Both the position numbers and the translations under genes were made by a program. Positions 38,674-48,563 of a DNA stretch of 64,000 bases are shown here, piece after piece. This DNA is from a bacterium (lineage in GTDB: Bacteria; SZUA-79; Acidulodesulfobacterales; Acidulodesulfobacteraceae), in contig JAKAFU010000003.1 in NCBI GenBank assembly GCA_021825865.1, positions 54,085-118,084 on the forward strand, written 5' to 3'. The notes below the pieces were generated by a model that did not search any database, was not told the DNA's origin, and saw nothing but the letters and a program-made list of their open reading frames with translations. Position 1 is the stretch's first letter; every line of letters begins with the position of its first letter.

Positions 38674-39513
38674 ATGGAAGCATGGTTTTTTGAAAACCAA
38701 ACCGGAAATTTTGGAATTAAAATTAGAATAAAATCCGTTTTATATCATGAAAATTCTGATTTTCAGGAAATAACGGTTTATGATACCTACGAATTTGGAA
38801 AGATGCTTGTTCTTGACGATGCTGTTATGTTCACTGACAGCAATGAATTTATTTATCATGAAATGCTGTCTTTTGTTCCTGTTTTTGCGCACGCAAAACC
38901 GGAAAATATTTTGATTATCGGCGGAGGAGACGGCGGAATTATCAGAGAATGTCTTAAAAATAATTTTGTAAAACATATAGACTTAGTTGAAATTGACAAT
39001 GAGGTCATTAAAATATCTAAAAAATTCTTTCCTCATATTGCATATCAGATAGACAACGAAAAAGTGTCGGTTAAGCTTGAAGACGGTATTAAATATTTAA
39101 AAACTGTCAATAATATGTATGATGTTATTATTATAGACTCTACCGATCCGGTAGGTCCCGCAGAAGGTTTGTTTACTGAGGATTTTTATCGCTCGGCATA
39201 TAATGCGTTAAAAGATGACGGAATATTTGCCGCTCAAACCGAATCCCCTTTTTTTAATAAAAAACTCATTAAAGATATCAATCAAATTATTAATAATCTT
39301 TATAAAATTTCAATGATGTATTATGCTATGATACCTGTTTATCCAAGCGGTTTATGGAGCTTCACTGTGGGTTCCAAAAAATATCAACCTAATAAAATAA
39401 ATGAAGTATATAAAAATATTGATTTATCTTCATTAAATCTCAAATATTATTCTCCTGAAGTCCACGGAGCTTCATTCATTTTGCCTAAATTTATAAAGGA
39501 GTTATTAGATTAA
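38674..39513 (+). CDS. speE: Spermidine synthase (polyamine aminopropyltransferase)
   Basis: Transfers an aminopropyl group from decarboxylated SAM to putrescine. 279 residues: N-terminal beta domain (YDTYEFGKMLVLDDAVMFTDSNEFIYHEML), Rossmann core with ILIIGGGDGGIIRECLK, VDLVEIDNEVI and the catalytic region IIDSTDPVGPAEGLFTEDFY. GGGAG precedes the ATG. It heads a polyamine set with speB three bases later and pyruvoyl arginine decarboxylase. No SAM decarboxylase gene is in the window, so its co-substrate must be made elsewhere. Confidence 0.97.
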   Translation: MEAWFFENQTGNFGIKIRIKSVLYHENSDFQEITVYDTYEFGKMLVLDDAVMFTDSNEFIYHEMLSFVPVFAHAKPENILIIGGGDGGIIRECLKNNFVKHIDLVEIDNEVIKISKKFFPHIAYQIDNEKVSVKLEDGIKYLKTVNNMYDVIIIDSTDPVGPAEGLFTEDFYRSAYNALKDDGIFAAQTESPFFNKKLIKDINQIINNLYKISMMYYAMIPVYPSGLWSFTVGSKKYQPNKINEVYKNIDLSSLNLKYYSPEVHGASFILPKFIKELLD

Positions 39514-39516
39514 GTT

Positions 39517-40434
39517 ATGAATAATGAAAATGAATTTGCAGGGGTTCAAGAATTAGATTATTGTATCGGCAAGTCAATTGTAAAGACGGCCTCTTTTTTT
39601 AACGATAATACGTCTTATGATAATTCAGATATAGTTATTCTTGGTGTTCCAATGGATTATACAGCAAGCAATATTCCGGGTTCAAGATTTGCACCAAAAA
39701 AACTCAGAGATCTTTCTCTCACGCTTGAAAATTATAGCCCAATATTAAACGGCACTATTGACTCAAAATTTCATGATGCCGGCGATTTAATTTTACCATG
39801 GGGTAATTTGAATAAAAGCCTCGAATTAATAGAAAATGTTTCAAAAAAAATGATAATAGACGGCAAGAAAATAATAAGCATTGGAGGCGACCATCTTATT
39901 ACATTGCCGCTTGTACGCCAGTACGTTAAAAAATATGCCGACCTTACGGTTATTCATATTGATGCGCATACCGATTTAAGAGACGAATGGAGCAATGAAA
40001 CCTATTCTCACGCAACGGTGCTTAAAAGAGTTTATGAATTAATAGATGAAGGTAATTTGTACCAGTTTGGTATAAGGTCGGGTTCTTTTGAAGAATTCGA
40101 ATTTGCAAAGGAACATACTCATTTATTTAAAAATGATGTTTTTGAACCTCTGAGCAAAGTTATAGATTCATTAAAAGGCAAACCCATATATCTGACTATA
40201 GATATAGATATTTTAGACCCTGCGTTTGCTCCGGGGACAGGTTATCTGGAAGCAGGCGGAATATCGTCAAGAGAGCTTCTTGATTCTATATATCTGATAG
40301 TATCGCAGCTTGATTTAGTCGGGGTTGATTTAGTTGAGGTATGTCCGCCTACCGATATTTCCGATAGGACATCTGCTATTGCAGCCAAATTGCTCAGAGA
40401 AATTATTATAGGTATAGGCAAATACAGCAGATAA
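39517..40434 (+). CDS. speB: Agmatinase
   Basis: Ureohydrolase turning agmatine into putrescine and urea. The di-manganese ligands are all visible: GGDHLI, DAHTDLRDEW and DIDILDPAFAPG. Length (305) fits. The genomic setting between spermidine synthase and arginine decarboxylase supports agmatinase over arginase. The start lies three bases after the speE stop. Confidence 0.95.
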   Translation: MNNENEFAGVQELDYCIGKSIVKTASFFNDNTSYDNSDIVILGVPMDYTASNIPGSRFAPKKLRDLSLTLENYSPILNGTIDSKFHDAGDLILPWGNLNKSLELIENVSKKMIIDGKKIISIGGDHLITLPLVRQYVKKYADLTVIHIDAHTDLRDEWSNETYSHATVLKRVYELIDEGNLYQFGIRSGSFEEFEFAKEHTHLFKNDVFEPLSKVIDSLKGKPIYLTIDIDILDPAFAPGTGYLEAGGISSRELLDSIYLIVSQLDLVGVDLVEVCPPTDISDRTSAIAAKLLREIIIGIGKYSR

Positions 40435-40599
40435 GAATATGTAGATAAAGATGCGCATAGGAAAAAAGTATCAATAGAATAGACAACAAGTTTAAAGATA
40501 ATAAGAAATTGCTGTATAAAAAAGCAGGAATCAATAAAAATATTCACTTTCAGAAGTATATTGTGGCATTTATATTTTATAAAAAGGAGCAGATAAATT

Positions 40600-41076
40600 A
40601 TGTTATTTAACACGCCTGATATATATACATTGGTCAGCGGAACTTCCGAAGGGACTTCAAAACTAAATGCTTTCGACATAGCTATTTTAAATGCCGGAGT
40701 CGGCAATACCAACCTTATAAAACTAAGTTCAATATTGCCTCCGAATACTAAGTTTATCAATAAAATTGATTACCGAAGAGGTTCTTTGGTGCCCATTGCA
40801 TTCGGCTCTATCGTCAGCGATAAGAAGAATGAAATTATTGCAGCGTCCGTTGCTATCGGCATAACAGAGGAAGACGGGTTTGGAGTAATTATGGAATATT
40901 CGGGAATATGCACTGCCGAGGAAGCCAGAGCTACAGTCAGCAAAATGGCTGAGGATGCTATAAAACATAGAAAAATGGCGTTGAAAGAAATAAAATCTAT
41001 TGCTGCGGAACACAAGGTAAAAAATATAGGATGCGCATTTTGCGGTGTTCCCATGTGGTATTCCGAAAAGCTTTAA
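40600..41076 (+). CDS. pdaD: Pyruvoyl-dependent arginine decarboxylase
   Basis: Makes agmatine from arginine. The 158-residue proenzyme self-cleaves at a serine pair; here NLIKLSSILPP places the cleavage between Ser43 and Ser44, which becomes the pyruvoyl group. LVSGTSEGTSKLNAFDIAILNAGVGN, GSLVPIAFG and VIMEYSGICTAEEAR are family signatures. AAAAGGAG precedes the ATG. With speB and speE it completes arginine to spermidine apart from decarboxylated SAM. A tandem repeat begins in the last codon. Confidence 0.95.
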   Translation: MLFNTPDIYTLVSGTSEGTSKLNAFDIAILNAGVGNTNLIKLSSILPPNTKFINKIDYRRGSLVPIAFGSIVSDKKNEIIAASVAIGITEEDGFGVIMEYSGICTAEEARATVSKMAEDAIKHRKMALKEIKSIAAEHKVKNIGCAFCGVPMWYSEKL

Positions 41077-41132
41077 ATAGTTTAAACAATCCGTTTGGAC
41101 AGTCCGTTTAAATAGTCCTTTTGAACAGTCGC
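41072..41132. repeat. Degenerate 13-bp tandem repeat starting in the pdaD stop region
   Basis: Units TTTAAACAATCCG (41081-41093), TTTGGACAGTCCG (41094-41106), TTTAAATAGTCCT (41107-41119) and TTTGAACAGTCGC (41120-41132) follow a partial unit TTTAAATAG at 41072 that contains the pdaD TAA. Exact 13-base periodicity with substitutions. Confidence 0.8.
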
Positions 41133-41287
41133 CGGATTGCTGCTCAAATACTATAATATAACGGTTGTTTTATAAATGCTGCTGTTGTATATATGCTTTA
41201 TGTAAAATAAAATGATTTAATGATTTCATGGATATTTATAGACAAAGAGGCAAAGAAGGAAGCGCATCATTATGAAGTATGATAAGC

Positions 41288-41350
41288 AACTGAACTTTTA
41301 AGGAGATTACACTATTTTAAGTATTATAAACTGAACTCTTAAGGAGATTA
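41288..41350. repeat. 22-bp direct repeat duplicating a ribosome binding site
   Basis: 41288-41309 and 41329-41350 agree over 22 bases with one mismatch, 41 bases apart. Each contains TTAAGGAGATTA. The second copy provides the Shine-Dalgarno for the next gene's TTG start; the first has no ORF behind it. Confidence 0.85.
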
Positions 41351-41351
41351 T

Positions 41352-42368
41352 TTGTTAAATAAGACTTTTATAATATCTGCAGCAATAAGTTTGATTTTAA
41401 TAGCTATCCTTATTCTGATAATAGGTCCTGCAGGTATTCTAAAAACGATTAACCATATAAGCATTGCGGATTGCCTTATCCTGATTATTTTTTCTCTGTC
41501 TGCTCTGTTTTTTTCGGCATTATCTATAAATAATGCTCTCAATGTGTATAATGCAAAAATAGATTTAATAAATTTGTTCTGTATCAAAATTATAGGATTT
41601 AGCGCAAACTATATTGCTCCTTCAGGTTTACTTGCAGGATTTATTGGCGGCGACGCTATAATGGCGCTGATTCTTAAGAAAAAAAAGGGGCTTGAGTTTA
41701 AGCAGGGATTTTCTGCAGGACTTGCATCAAAGGTTGTAGAGTTCTCCGTTTTTTTAGTTTTTATTTATCTTGGACTTATCTTAGGATTTAAGTATTTTTA
41801 TTTGCCTCCGGAGATATGGTTTTTTTTATTTATTGCAGGTATTTTTATCGGTGTTATTACATTATTTTTTTTATTAAATCCTATAATAGACAACAGATTT
41901 TTTACTAAAGTTTTAATTAATTTATCTAAAATTAAGTTTTTAAATAAAATAATAACCAAGATTACATCTCAGATTAACGAATTAGAAAAAGAGATGCATT
42001 TTTTTTTCACAAAAGGCGTCAAGTACCTTCTGCTCAGCGTGTTTTTAAGTTTATTAGTTACGATAATCCTTATTTTGCAGATATGGCTGCTTGTTCATTA
42101 TCTCGGAATAAATATGGGGTTTTCTAAAACGCTGCTGGTGTTTGCAGTGTCAATGCTTGTTTTTGCATTGCCCTTAGCGCCAGGCTCTGCAGGAACTTAT
42201 GAATTATCGCAGGTAGGATTATTTGATTTGCTTGGCATGGGTTCCGATATAGGACTTACATTCAGTCTTATTATGAGAATTATAAATCTCACGATTGTGG
42301 GGTTTTCATTTATTATTTTGCCCCATTACGGAATAAATTTTTTTAAAAAAGATATTGAAAAAATATGA
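41352..42368 (+). CDS. Flippase-like integral membrane protein (UPF0104 / LPG-synthase TM family)
   Basis: 338 residues with about eight membrane helices. The family-typical segment SANYIAPSGLLAGFIGGDAIMALIL and the later ALPLAPGSAGTYELSQVGLF match the AglD/MprF-type transmembrane domain (lysylphosphatidylglycerol_TM), often found beside glycosyltransferases. The TTG start is supported by AAGGAG five bases upstream. It overlaps the next gene by four bases (ATGA), and two glycosyltransferase genes follow, so a role in lipid-linked sugar handling is likely. Exact substrate unknown. Confidence 0.85.
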   Translation: MLNKTFIISAAISLILIAILILIIGPAGILKTINHISIADCLILIIFSLSALFFSALSINNALNVYNAKIDLINLFCIKIIGFSANYIAPSGLLAGFIGGDAIMALILKKKKGLEFKQGFSAGLASKVVEFSVFLVFIYLGLILGFKYFYLPPEIWFFLFIAGIFIGVITLFFLLNPIIDNRFFTKVLINLSKIKFLNKIITKITSQINELEKEMHFFFTKGVKYLLLSVFLSLLVTIILILQIWLLVHYLGINMGFSKTLLVFAVSMLVFALPLAPGSAGTYELSQVGLFDLLGMGSDIGLTFSLIMRIINLTIVGFSFIILPHYGINFFKKDIEKI

Positions 42369-43438
42369 AAATATTTTATTCTCTGTGCAGCTGGGGTTTA
42401 GGACATGCTACCAGGTCACTGCCTGTAATAAGGCGCTTAATCGATGAGTCAAATGAAGTTATCATATATACCAGCGGAAGAAGTCTCGCATTGTTAAAGT
42501 CTGAACTTCATGATGATTGCGAGTTTATAGCCTCGACAGAATATCCGTCGCCCTATTCAGATAAGATAGGTTTTGCATTAAGATTTTTAAAAACTGCGCC
42601 TGCTATTTTGAATGTAATAAAACAAGAGAATATCGAAGTAATAGATTTAGTTAAAAAAAGAAAAATTGATATAATAATTTCAGATTCAAGATTCGGTTCT
42701 TACTGTAAGGATATCCCGTCATATCTTATATTTCATCAGCCGAGATTCATAGCTCCTTACAGAATATTGCCCGCTGAAATTATAACTGAATATTTAAATC
42801 ACTTTCTTATAAATAAATTTGATAAAATAATAATTCCAGACTACGAAAATAATTCTTTATCAGGTGATTTATCGCATAATCTGCATTATTTTAATAGCGA
42901 CCGGGTTAAATATATAGGTATTTTATCAGATTTTGAACAGATTGATATTGAAGAAGATATAGATTATCTTTTTTCTATATCAGGACCGGAACCGACAAGG
43001 ACATTGTTGGAAAAACAAATTATGTCCCAATTGAAGAATTTAAAAGGCAATATCGCCGTTTCTCTCGGAAAACCGGGAGAATTTAAGAAGGAGACGGCAG
43101 GAAATGCCGTTATTTATTCTTTTCTGGAAAAAAAAAGAAGGGATGAATTGATGAACAGGGCAAAAATGGTTGTGTCAAGGTCTGGATATACAACCATAAT
43201 GGATGTTGCCGAAATAGGCAAGAAAGCCTTTTTTATACCGACGCCGGGTCAGACCGAACAGCTGTATCTTGCGCATCACTTAAAAAAAACGGGTAAATTT
43301 TACTCACAGAGACAAAAGAATATCAATATCAATCAAGGTCTTGAAACGGCAAAAAATTATTTAGGATTTATGCCGCCATGGAAAACAGATAAAAGTGTTG
43401 AAAATTTATTTAAGGAAATAGGACTGAGCCGTAATTAA
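42365..43438 (+). CDS. GT28/MurG-like glycosyltransferase
   Basis: 357 residues with a GT-B-like layout. N-terminal SLCSWGLGHATRSLPVIRRL is typical of MurG-like/family 28-related transferases that recognise undecaprenyl or glycolipid acceptors. The C-terminal half has MVVSRSGYTTIMDVAEIGKKAFFIPTPGQTEQLYLAHHL, the nucleotide-sugar binding region with the conserved Gly-Gln/Glu segment. Start codon overlaps the stop of the flippase-like gene, pointing to translational coupling and a shared pathway. Confidence 0.85.
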   Translation: MKIFYSLCSWGLGHATRSLPVIRRLIDESNEVIIYTSGRSLALLKSELHDDCEFIASTEYPSPYSDKIGFALRFLKTAPAILNVIKQENIEVIDLVKKRKIDIIISDSRFGSYCKDIPSYLIFHQPRFIAPYRILPAEIITEYLNHFLINKFDKIIIPDYENNSLSGDLSHNLHYFNSDRVKYIGILSDFEQIDIEEDIDYLFSISGPEPTRTLLEKQIMSQLKNLKGNIAVSLGKPGEFKKETAGNAVIYSFLEKKRRDELMNRAKMVVSRSGYTTIMDVAEIGKKAFFIPTPGQTEQLYLAHHLKKTGKFYSQRQKNININQGLETAKNYLGFMPPWKTDKSVENLFKEIGLSRN

Positions 43439-43666
43439 TTCATAATATATTAGATTAAGTTATAATATATTTAATACTTTTTGAGCAGACTCTTATTATT
43501 ATTCATTATCAATGCAATAAACAGGTTATGTATGGTTAATTGATGATATATCCGGCAACCGAATAACTTATCATAATTAAATTGGCGTAATATATCTAAC
43601 AAATGAACTTATTTTATTATAATTCAATCAATAAGCAAACGTTAAATATTTTAAAAAATTAAAATT

Positions 43667-44389
43667 ATGGTTTCTATTATTATACCCGCTCATGAAGAAG
43701 CGAAATATATAGGCGTTTCTTTAGAAAAAATTTTAAATCAGAAGGATGTAGTTTATATAAATAAAAATACAGACTTAAAAACAATAGCTGCCGAAAATTC
43801 AGACAGAATTTTATGCGAAATAACCGTGGTTGTCAGTAAAGGTAAAGATAATACAGAGGATATAGTCGGTCAGCACCCGAAAGTCAATCTGATTGCAGGC
43901 AATTTTAAGGGGGTATCGGATGCCAGAAATATAGGCGCAAAAGCGTCGAGGGGCGACGTTTTATTATTTTTAGACGCCGATACTTTATTGAATGAAGGTT
44001 TTATTAAGAGATTAGATTCTTTAAAAAATAGCACAAATATTATCGGAACTTCCAAACTTTATCCTGATATTCAATCATTAAAAGCAAGAATTTTTATGTT
44101 TTGCAATAATATTGCGCATATAATTTCAAAAACTTCCATGGCGCTTATATTTTGTCATAGAGAAATATACGATAAAGTAAAAGGTTTTGACGAAAATATG
44201 CCTGCCGGAGAAGACCTTAAGTTTATCAAATTAGCATTGCATAAGCATGCTAAATTTAAATATTTAGGAGATATAAGCGCCGTTACTTCCATGAGAAGAT
44301 TTGAAACAGTCGGCTACTTGAAAATTACATTTGAATGGGTTAAAGGATATTTCTTTAAACCGCCGTCATATTATGATGTAGTGAGATAA
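43667..44389 (+). CDS. Family 2 glycosyltransferase
   Basis: 240 residues of the GT-A fold. VSIIIPAHEEAKYIGVSLEKIL starts the nucleotide-binding domain, GVSDARNIGAKASRGDVLLFLDADTLL carries the metal-binding DAD motif, and GFDENMPAGEDLKFIKLALHKH contains the acceptor-side ED. About 30 residues at 30-60 are an extra loop. Sits 228 bases after the GT28-like gene, same strand; probably the same envelope sugar pathway. Confidence 0.87.
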   Translation: MVSIIIPAHEEAKYIGVSLEKILNQKDVVYINKNTDLKTIAAENSDRILCEITVVVSKGKDNTEDIVGQHPKVNLIAGNFKGVSDARNIGAKASRGDVLLFLDADTLLNEGFIKRLDSLKNSTNIIGTSKLYPDIQSLKARIFMFCNNIAHIISKTSMALIFCHREIYDKVKGFDENMPAGEDLKFIKLALHKHAKFKYLGDISAVTSMRRFETVGYLKITFEWVKGYFFKPPSYYDVVR

Positions 44390-44510
44390 CTTATTCATTA
44401 GAGACAGAAATCAATTTTTAAATAATGGCGGTTGGCTGCTTTTTCCCTAAAAAATATGCGTCTGTCCCCCAATTAATCCAATTAATTAATTAAACATGCG
44501 GAGATTGCGG

Positions 44511-45587
44511 ATGGCAATAATCAAAAGAAAACATACTAAAGTAATTAAAGTCGGCAATGTCTGTGTCGGCGGGGATAATCCCGTATCTGTACAGACAATG
44601 ACCAATACGAATACTGAAGACGCCGAATCGACGATTTCACAAATAAAAGAAATTGAAAAATACAGATGCGATATAGTCAGAGTGACGGTTAATACCGTTC
44701 AAGCAGCAGAGTCGCTTAAGGCAATAATAAAAAATGTTGATACCCCGATTATAGCAGATATTCATTTTAATCATGTTCTAGCTTTAAAATCTATTGAGGC
44801 GGGAGTGTCGGGACTAAGAATAAATCCGGGCAATATAGGCGATAAAATCAAGGTAAGAGAAGTCGTTCGCGCTTGTAAAGATAATGAAATTCCGATTAGA
44901 ATAGGGGTTAATTCCGGTTCAATAGAAAAAGGTATGCTTGATAAATATAACGGAGATTTTTCATCTGCAATGGTGGAAAGCGCTCTTGCGCATATTGCTA
45001 TATTAGAAAATGAATCGTTTTATAATATTAAAATATCTTTAAAATCAACTGATGTATTGACCACCGTCAAAGCTTATGAATTATTAAGCTCTAAGGTGGA
45101 ATATCCCTTGCATGTAGGTATTACGGAAGCAGGCACTGCATTTGCAGGAGCAATAAAATCAGGTATAGGCATAGGTATTTTGCTTTATGAAGGAATTGGC
45201 GATACAATAAGGGTTTCATTGAGCGATAACCCCGTTACGGAAGTAATTGCCGGATTTCATATTTTAAGGGATTTAGGTTTAAGAAAAGAAGGCGTTGAAC
45301 TGCTGTCATGTCCTACTTGCGGCAGAGCCGAAATTGATATAGTCGGTCTTGCGAAAGAAGCCGAAAGAAAGACTGCATCTGTCAGGTCTAATATTAAAGT
45401 TGCAATTATGGGATGCGTAGTCAACGGTCCAGGCGAATCAATGCATGCCGATGTGGGTATTGCCGGCGGAAAAGGGAAATCGGTATTGTTTTCCGGCGGG
45501 AAAATTATCGGAAAGTATAATAATAGCGAGATAATGGATGCTTTAATAAATGAAATTGAAAATATAACGGGAGAAAAAATTATATGA
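44511..45587 (+). CDS. ispG: (E)-4-hydroxy-3-methylbut-2-enyl-diphosphate synthase
   Basis: Iron-sulfur enzyme of the MEP isoprenoid pathway. IKVGNVCVGGDNPVSVQTMTNTNTEDAESTI, VRVTVNT, IADIHFNHVLAL, GLRINPGNIG and GVNSGSIEKGMLDKY are family motifs. The cluster-binding cysteines are in LLSCPTCGRAEID and GCVVNGPGES. Two in-frame ATGs (44496, 44511); GGAG at 44500-44503 supports the second, giving 358 residues. Overlaps proS by four bases. Confidence 0.97.
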   Translation: MAIIKRKHTKVIKVGNVCVGGDNPVSVQTMTNTNTEDAESTISQIKEIEKYRCDIVRVTVNTVQAAESLKAIIKNVDTPIIADIHFNHVLALKSIEAGVSGLRINPGNIGDKIKVREVVRACKDNEIPIRIGVNSGSIEKGMLDKYNGDFSSAMVESALAHIAILENESFYNIKISLKSTDVLTTVKAYELLSSKVEYPLHVGITEAGTAFAGAIKSGIGIGILLYEGIGDTIRVSLSDNPVTEVIAGFHILRDLGLRKEGVELLSCPTCGRAEIDIVGLAKEAERKTASVRSNIKVAIMGCVVNGPGESMHADVGIAGGKGKSVLFSGGKIIGKYNNSEIMDALINEIENITGEKII

Positions 45588-47317
45588 GGTACTCACAATT
45601 TTTTATACCTTCGTTAAAAGAAGACCCCAAGGAAGCAGTTCTTCAGAGTCATAAACTTATGCTCAGAGCCGGCTATATAAGACAGCTTTCCGGCGGGATT
45701 TACGCATATTTGCCTCTGGGATACAAATCATTAAAAAAGTTAGAAAATTTAATAAGAGAAGAAATGAATAATGCCGGTGCTATTGAGCTTTCTATGCCGT
45801 TTGTTCAGCCGCTTGATTTATGGAAACAATCAGGCAGGGATAAGGATTACGGCAAAGAATTACTGAGATTTAAAGACAGACAGGATAGAGATTTTTGTCT
45901 TGCTCCCACATATGAAGAGGTTATTACCGATTTAGCCGGCAAAAATATCCAATCTTACAAGGAGCTTCCTCTTACACTGTATCAGATACATTTGAAATTC
46001 AGAGATGAAATGCGTCCGAGATACGGTCTTATGCGGGCTAAAGAATTTATTATGAAAGACGCTTACAGTTTTGATGCGGATATAGAAGGATTAGACGAAA
46101 GCTACAGAAAAATGAAAAAAGCATATACCAATATATTCAAACGCTTAGGTTTTGATTTTATTTTTATTAAAGCCGATTCCGGAGAAATAGGCGGGTCATA
46201 CTCAGAAGAACTTATGGTCATTAGTGAATACGGGGAGGATAAAATTGCAATATGCAATAATTGCGGATATAGCAGTTCTTTAGAATCAGCCGTATCCGTC
46301 GGCTATTTTCCCGAGTCTTTAAAAGCATGCAGGCAGCCGAGAATGACAAAACTTGCAACTCCGGATAAAAAAACTATTAATGAAGTAAGCGAATACTTGA
46401 AAATCGGCTCCGAAAGTTTTGCAAAAACTATAATCTATGAGACTGAAATCGGTTTTATAGCTTCAATGGTCAGAGGCGACAGAGAAATTAACGAACATAA
46501 GCTTAAAAAAATAGCCGAAGTCAAAGAACTTAATCTTGCTAAAGAACAGGATGTAGAGAAAATAACAGGTGCGCCGTGCGGTTTTGCAGGACCTTTCGAG
46601 CTTAAAAATATAAAACTTATAATTATTGATGAAGAAATACAGGCACAGGAATACTGGCTGACAGGGGCGAATGAAAAAGATTTTCATATGGCAAATGTTA
46701 AACCCGGAAGGGATTTTACGGCAGATATCGTTGCCGATATAAGAACAGTCAAAGACGGCGATATATGTACAAGATGCACAGGCCGTTTAAATGTACGAAA
46801 TGTAATAGAATTGGGGCACATTTTTAAATTAGAAGAAAAATATTCGTCTGTTATGGATGCCGGTTTTCTTGATGAAAACGGCAAAAAAAAGAATTTTGTC
46901 ATGGGCTGCTACGGCATCGGCGTAGGAAGGACTTTTCAGGCGCTTATAGAAATTTTTTCCGATGAAAACGGTATCAATCTGCCGGTTTCAATCAGTCCTT
47001 TTAGTGTTTCCGTTATTTCTTTAAATCCGAACGACGAAAATGTACAAAATATTGCAGATAAAATATATGAAGACTTATTAGGTTCGGGATTGGATGTTTT
47101 ATACGATGACAGAAAATTGCAGGCGGGCGTTAAATTAAAAGATAACGACCTTATAGGAATTCCGCTCAAAATAATAGTAGGGAATAAAACAGTTAAAGAA
47201 AATAAATATGAACTCTCGATAAGAAAAAGCGGTAAAAAGGAATTTTTTGATGATTTAGAAAGTCTTTACGATAGAGTAAAAAAACTATCGCTTATAGAAA
47301 ATTTTATAGATATTTAA
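45584..47317 (+). CDS. proS: Prolyl-tRNA synthetase
   Basis: Charges tRNA-Pro. 577 residues, the long bacterial form: class II core motifs (RQLSGGIYAYLPLGYKSLKKLENLIREEM, RDFCLAPTYEEVITDL, FRDEMRPRYGLMRAKEFIMKDAYSFD), a YbaK-like editing insertion (about residues 225-390, FAKTIIYETEIGFIASMVRGDREINEHKLK, GAPCGFAGP), motif 3 GCYGIGVGRTFQALIE and the C-terminal anticodon-binding domain. ATGA coupling with ispG. Confidence 0.98.
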   Translation: MRYSQFFIPSLKEDPKEAVLQSHKLMLRAGYIRQLSGGIYAYLPLGYKSLKKLENLIREEMNNAGAIELSMPFVQPLDLWKQSGRDKDYGKELLRFKDRQDRDFCLAPTYEEVITDLAGKNIQSYKELPLTLYQIHLKFRDEMRPRYGLMRAKEFIMKDAYSFDADIEGLDESYRKMKKAYTNIFKRLGFDFIFIKADSGEIGGSYSEELMVISEYGEDKIAICNNCGYSSSLESAVSVGYFPESLKACRQPRMTKLATPDKKTINEVSEYLKIGSESFAKTIIYETEIGFIASMVRGDREINEHKLKKIAEVKELNLAKEQDVEKITGAPCGFAGPFELKNIKLIIIDEEIQAQEYWLTGANEKDFHMANVKPGRDFTADIVADIRTVKDGDICTRCTGRLNVRNVIELGHIFKLEEKYSSVMDAGFLDENGKKKNFVMGCYGIGVGRTFQALIEIFSDENGINLPVSISPFSVSVISLNPNDENVQNIADKIYEDLLGSGLDVLYDDRKLQAGVKLKDNDLIGIPLKIIVGNKTVKENKYELSIRKSGKKEFFDDLESLYDRVKKLSLIENFIDI

Positions 47318-47463
47318 TTAATATAGATAGGCATTTAATATTCAAATGTCGTCTATCCTTAATAAAAAATAATATCTGTACTTAATAAATGTAAAATTAT
47401 GACTGTTTCTAATTAAAAGCGGTAAAATATATAATAAATTTATAGGCGGGGGATAAATTAATT

Positions 47464-47934
47464 ATGATAAGGTTAAATATTCCGGGTAATGCTGATGCTG
47501 CTATAAAAAATGTAGTTTTTGATATGAACGGAACACTGGCTGAAGACGGCGTTATTAAAAATTCTGTAAAGCAGCTTCTTATTGAATTATCAAAAAATGC
47601 TGATATATACATTATTACATCGGATACATTCGGCAGCGCAGCCGATTCGGTTAAAGATTTAAATGTAAAGCTATATATTATTGACGGTGAAAATTCGGCA
47701 GAAAAGAAGAAAGATATAGTTTATAAATTAGGATACTCCGAAACCGTCGTGATAGGTAACGGATATAACGATTACGCCATGTTTAAACAAGGGTTTATCG
47801 GTATCGGCATAATGGGTGTTGAAGGACTTTCTTTGAAAGCAGCGCTTCATTGCGACATTATTATAGGCAATATAGAAGATGCTATTAATCTTTTATTACG
47901 TCCTAAAAGATTAATAGCAACATTAAGAGATTGA
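47464..47934 (+). CDS. Small HAD-superfamily hydrolase, P-type ATPase-like
   Basis: 156 residues. VVFDMNGTLAEDG is HAD motif I with both aspartate-region residues (the second is Asn in place of the usual Asp), ITSD is motif II, and VVIGNGYNDYAMFKQ is motif IV. Patterns such as GNGxND and FIGIGIMGVEGLSLKAALHCDIII look like the cytosolic P-domain of P-type ATPases without membrane parts; such soluble proteins are known but uncharacterised. The motif I FDMNGTL has Asn where many phosphatases keep Asp, so catalysis may differ. Confidence 0.8.
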   Translation: MIRLNIPGNADAAIKNVVFDMNGTLAEDGVIKNSVKQLLIELSKNADIYIITSDTFGSAADSVKDLNVKLYIIDGENSAEKKKDIVYKLGYSETVVIGNGYNDYAMFKQGFIGIGIMGVEGLSLKAALHCDIIIGNIEDAINLLLRPKRLIATLRD

Positions 47935-47992
47935 TTAAACATATTGTGAACTTATTAATTTTATGCAATAAGAACAATAAGAGATTAATTAA
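47924..47992. repeat. 15-bp direct repeat at the small HAD gene end
   Basis: TAAGAGATTGATTAA (47924-47938, containing the stop codon TGA) recurs as TAAGAGATTAATTAA at 47978-47992, one mismatch, 54-base offset. In such AT-rich DNA chance is possible. Confidence 0.5.
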
Positions 47993-48119
47993 TAATATCC
48001 TAAACCTATTAAATTCACTCAGCTTATAATTATAACTGCTTTTTTTATTTATATTTAACTTTAACCTGAGCTTGAAGATAAATGAGTTTGAAAAAAGGCA
48101 GCCTGCCTTTAAATTACGC

Positions 48120-48335
48120 TCAGCCAAATCCGCTGCTATGCCCGCTTGAAGAACAGCCGCCGCCCGAATAACCTCCCGAACCGCTTGTTCCGCAGCTGCT
48201 GAATGCGCTTATCTTCCTTTGCGGGTCAGGTTCGCCGCAGACAGGACATTTTACGTCTTTACTTGTTTCGGTGATTCTTTGATAAATCTCGAAAGTTTTA
48301 CCGCATTTTTTACATTCATATTCGTAAATCGGCAT
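48120..48335 (-). CDS. FmdB-type zinc ribbon protein
   Basis: 71 residues. MPIYEYECKKCGKTFEIYQ and VKCPVCGEPDPQRKISAFSS form a four-cysteine zinc ribbon of the FmdB family, followed by a Gly/Ser-rich tail (GTSGSGGYSGGGCSSSGH) that is also family-typical. GGAGG stands upstream of ATG. Function is unknown; many such proteins are regulatory subunits of uncertain target. Confidence 0.9.
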   Translation of the reverse strand: MPIYEYECKKCGKTFEIYQRITETSKDVKCPVCGEPDPQRKISAFSSCGTSGSGGYSGGGCSSSGHSSGFG

Positions 48336-48563
48336 TTTATTTAAGTACCTCCATTATATAAAATAATTAAAAATCGCATCTACACTTATCTAATAATATT
48401 ATTATACTTTAATTATAATAAGTTTTCAATATTTAATCAGTATATTTTAATCAATATATACATATATCTATTGATACTTTTGTATAAGTTTACTATAAGT
48501 TGTATCTTTTTATTTAGGTATATTTTAATCAGCATATATATTGATATTTTTGTATAAGTTTAC

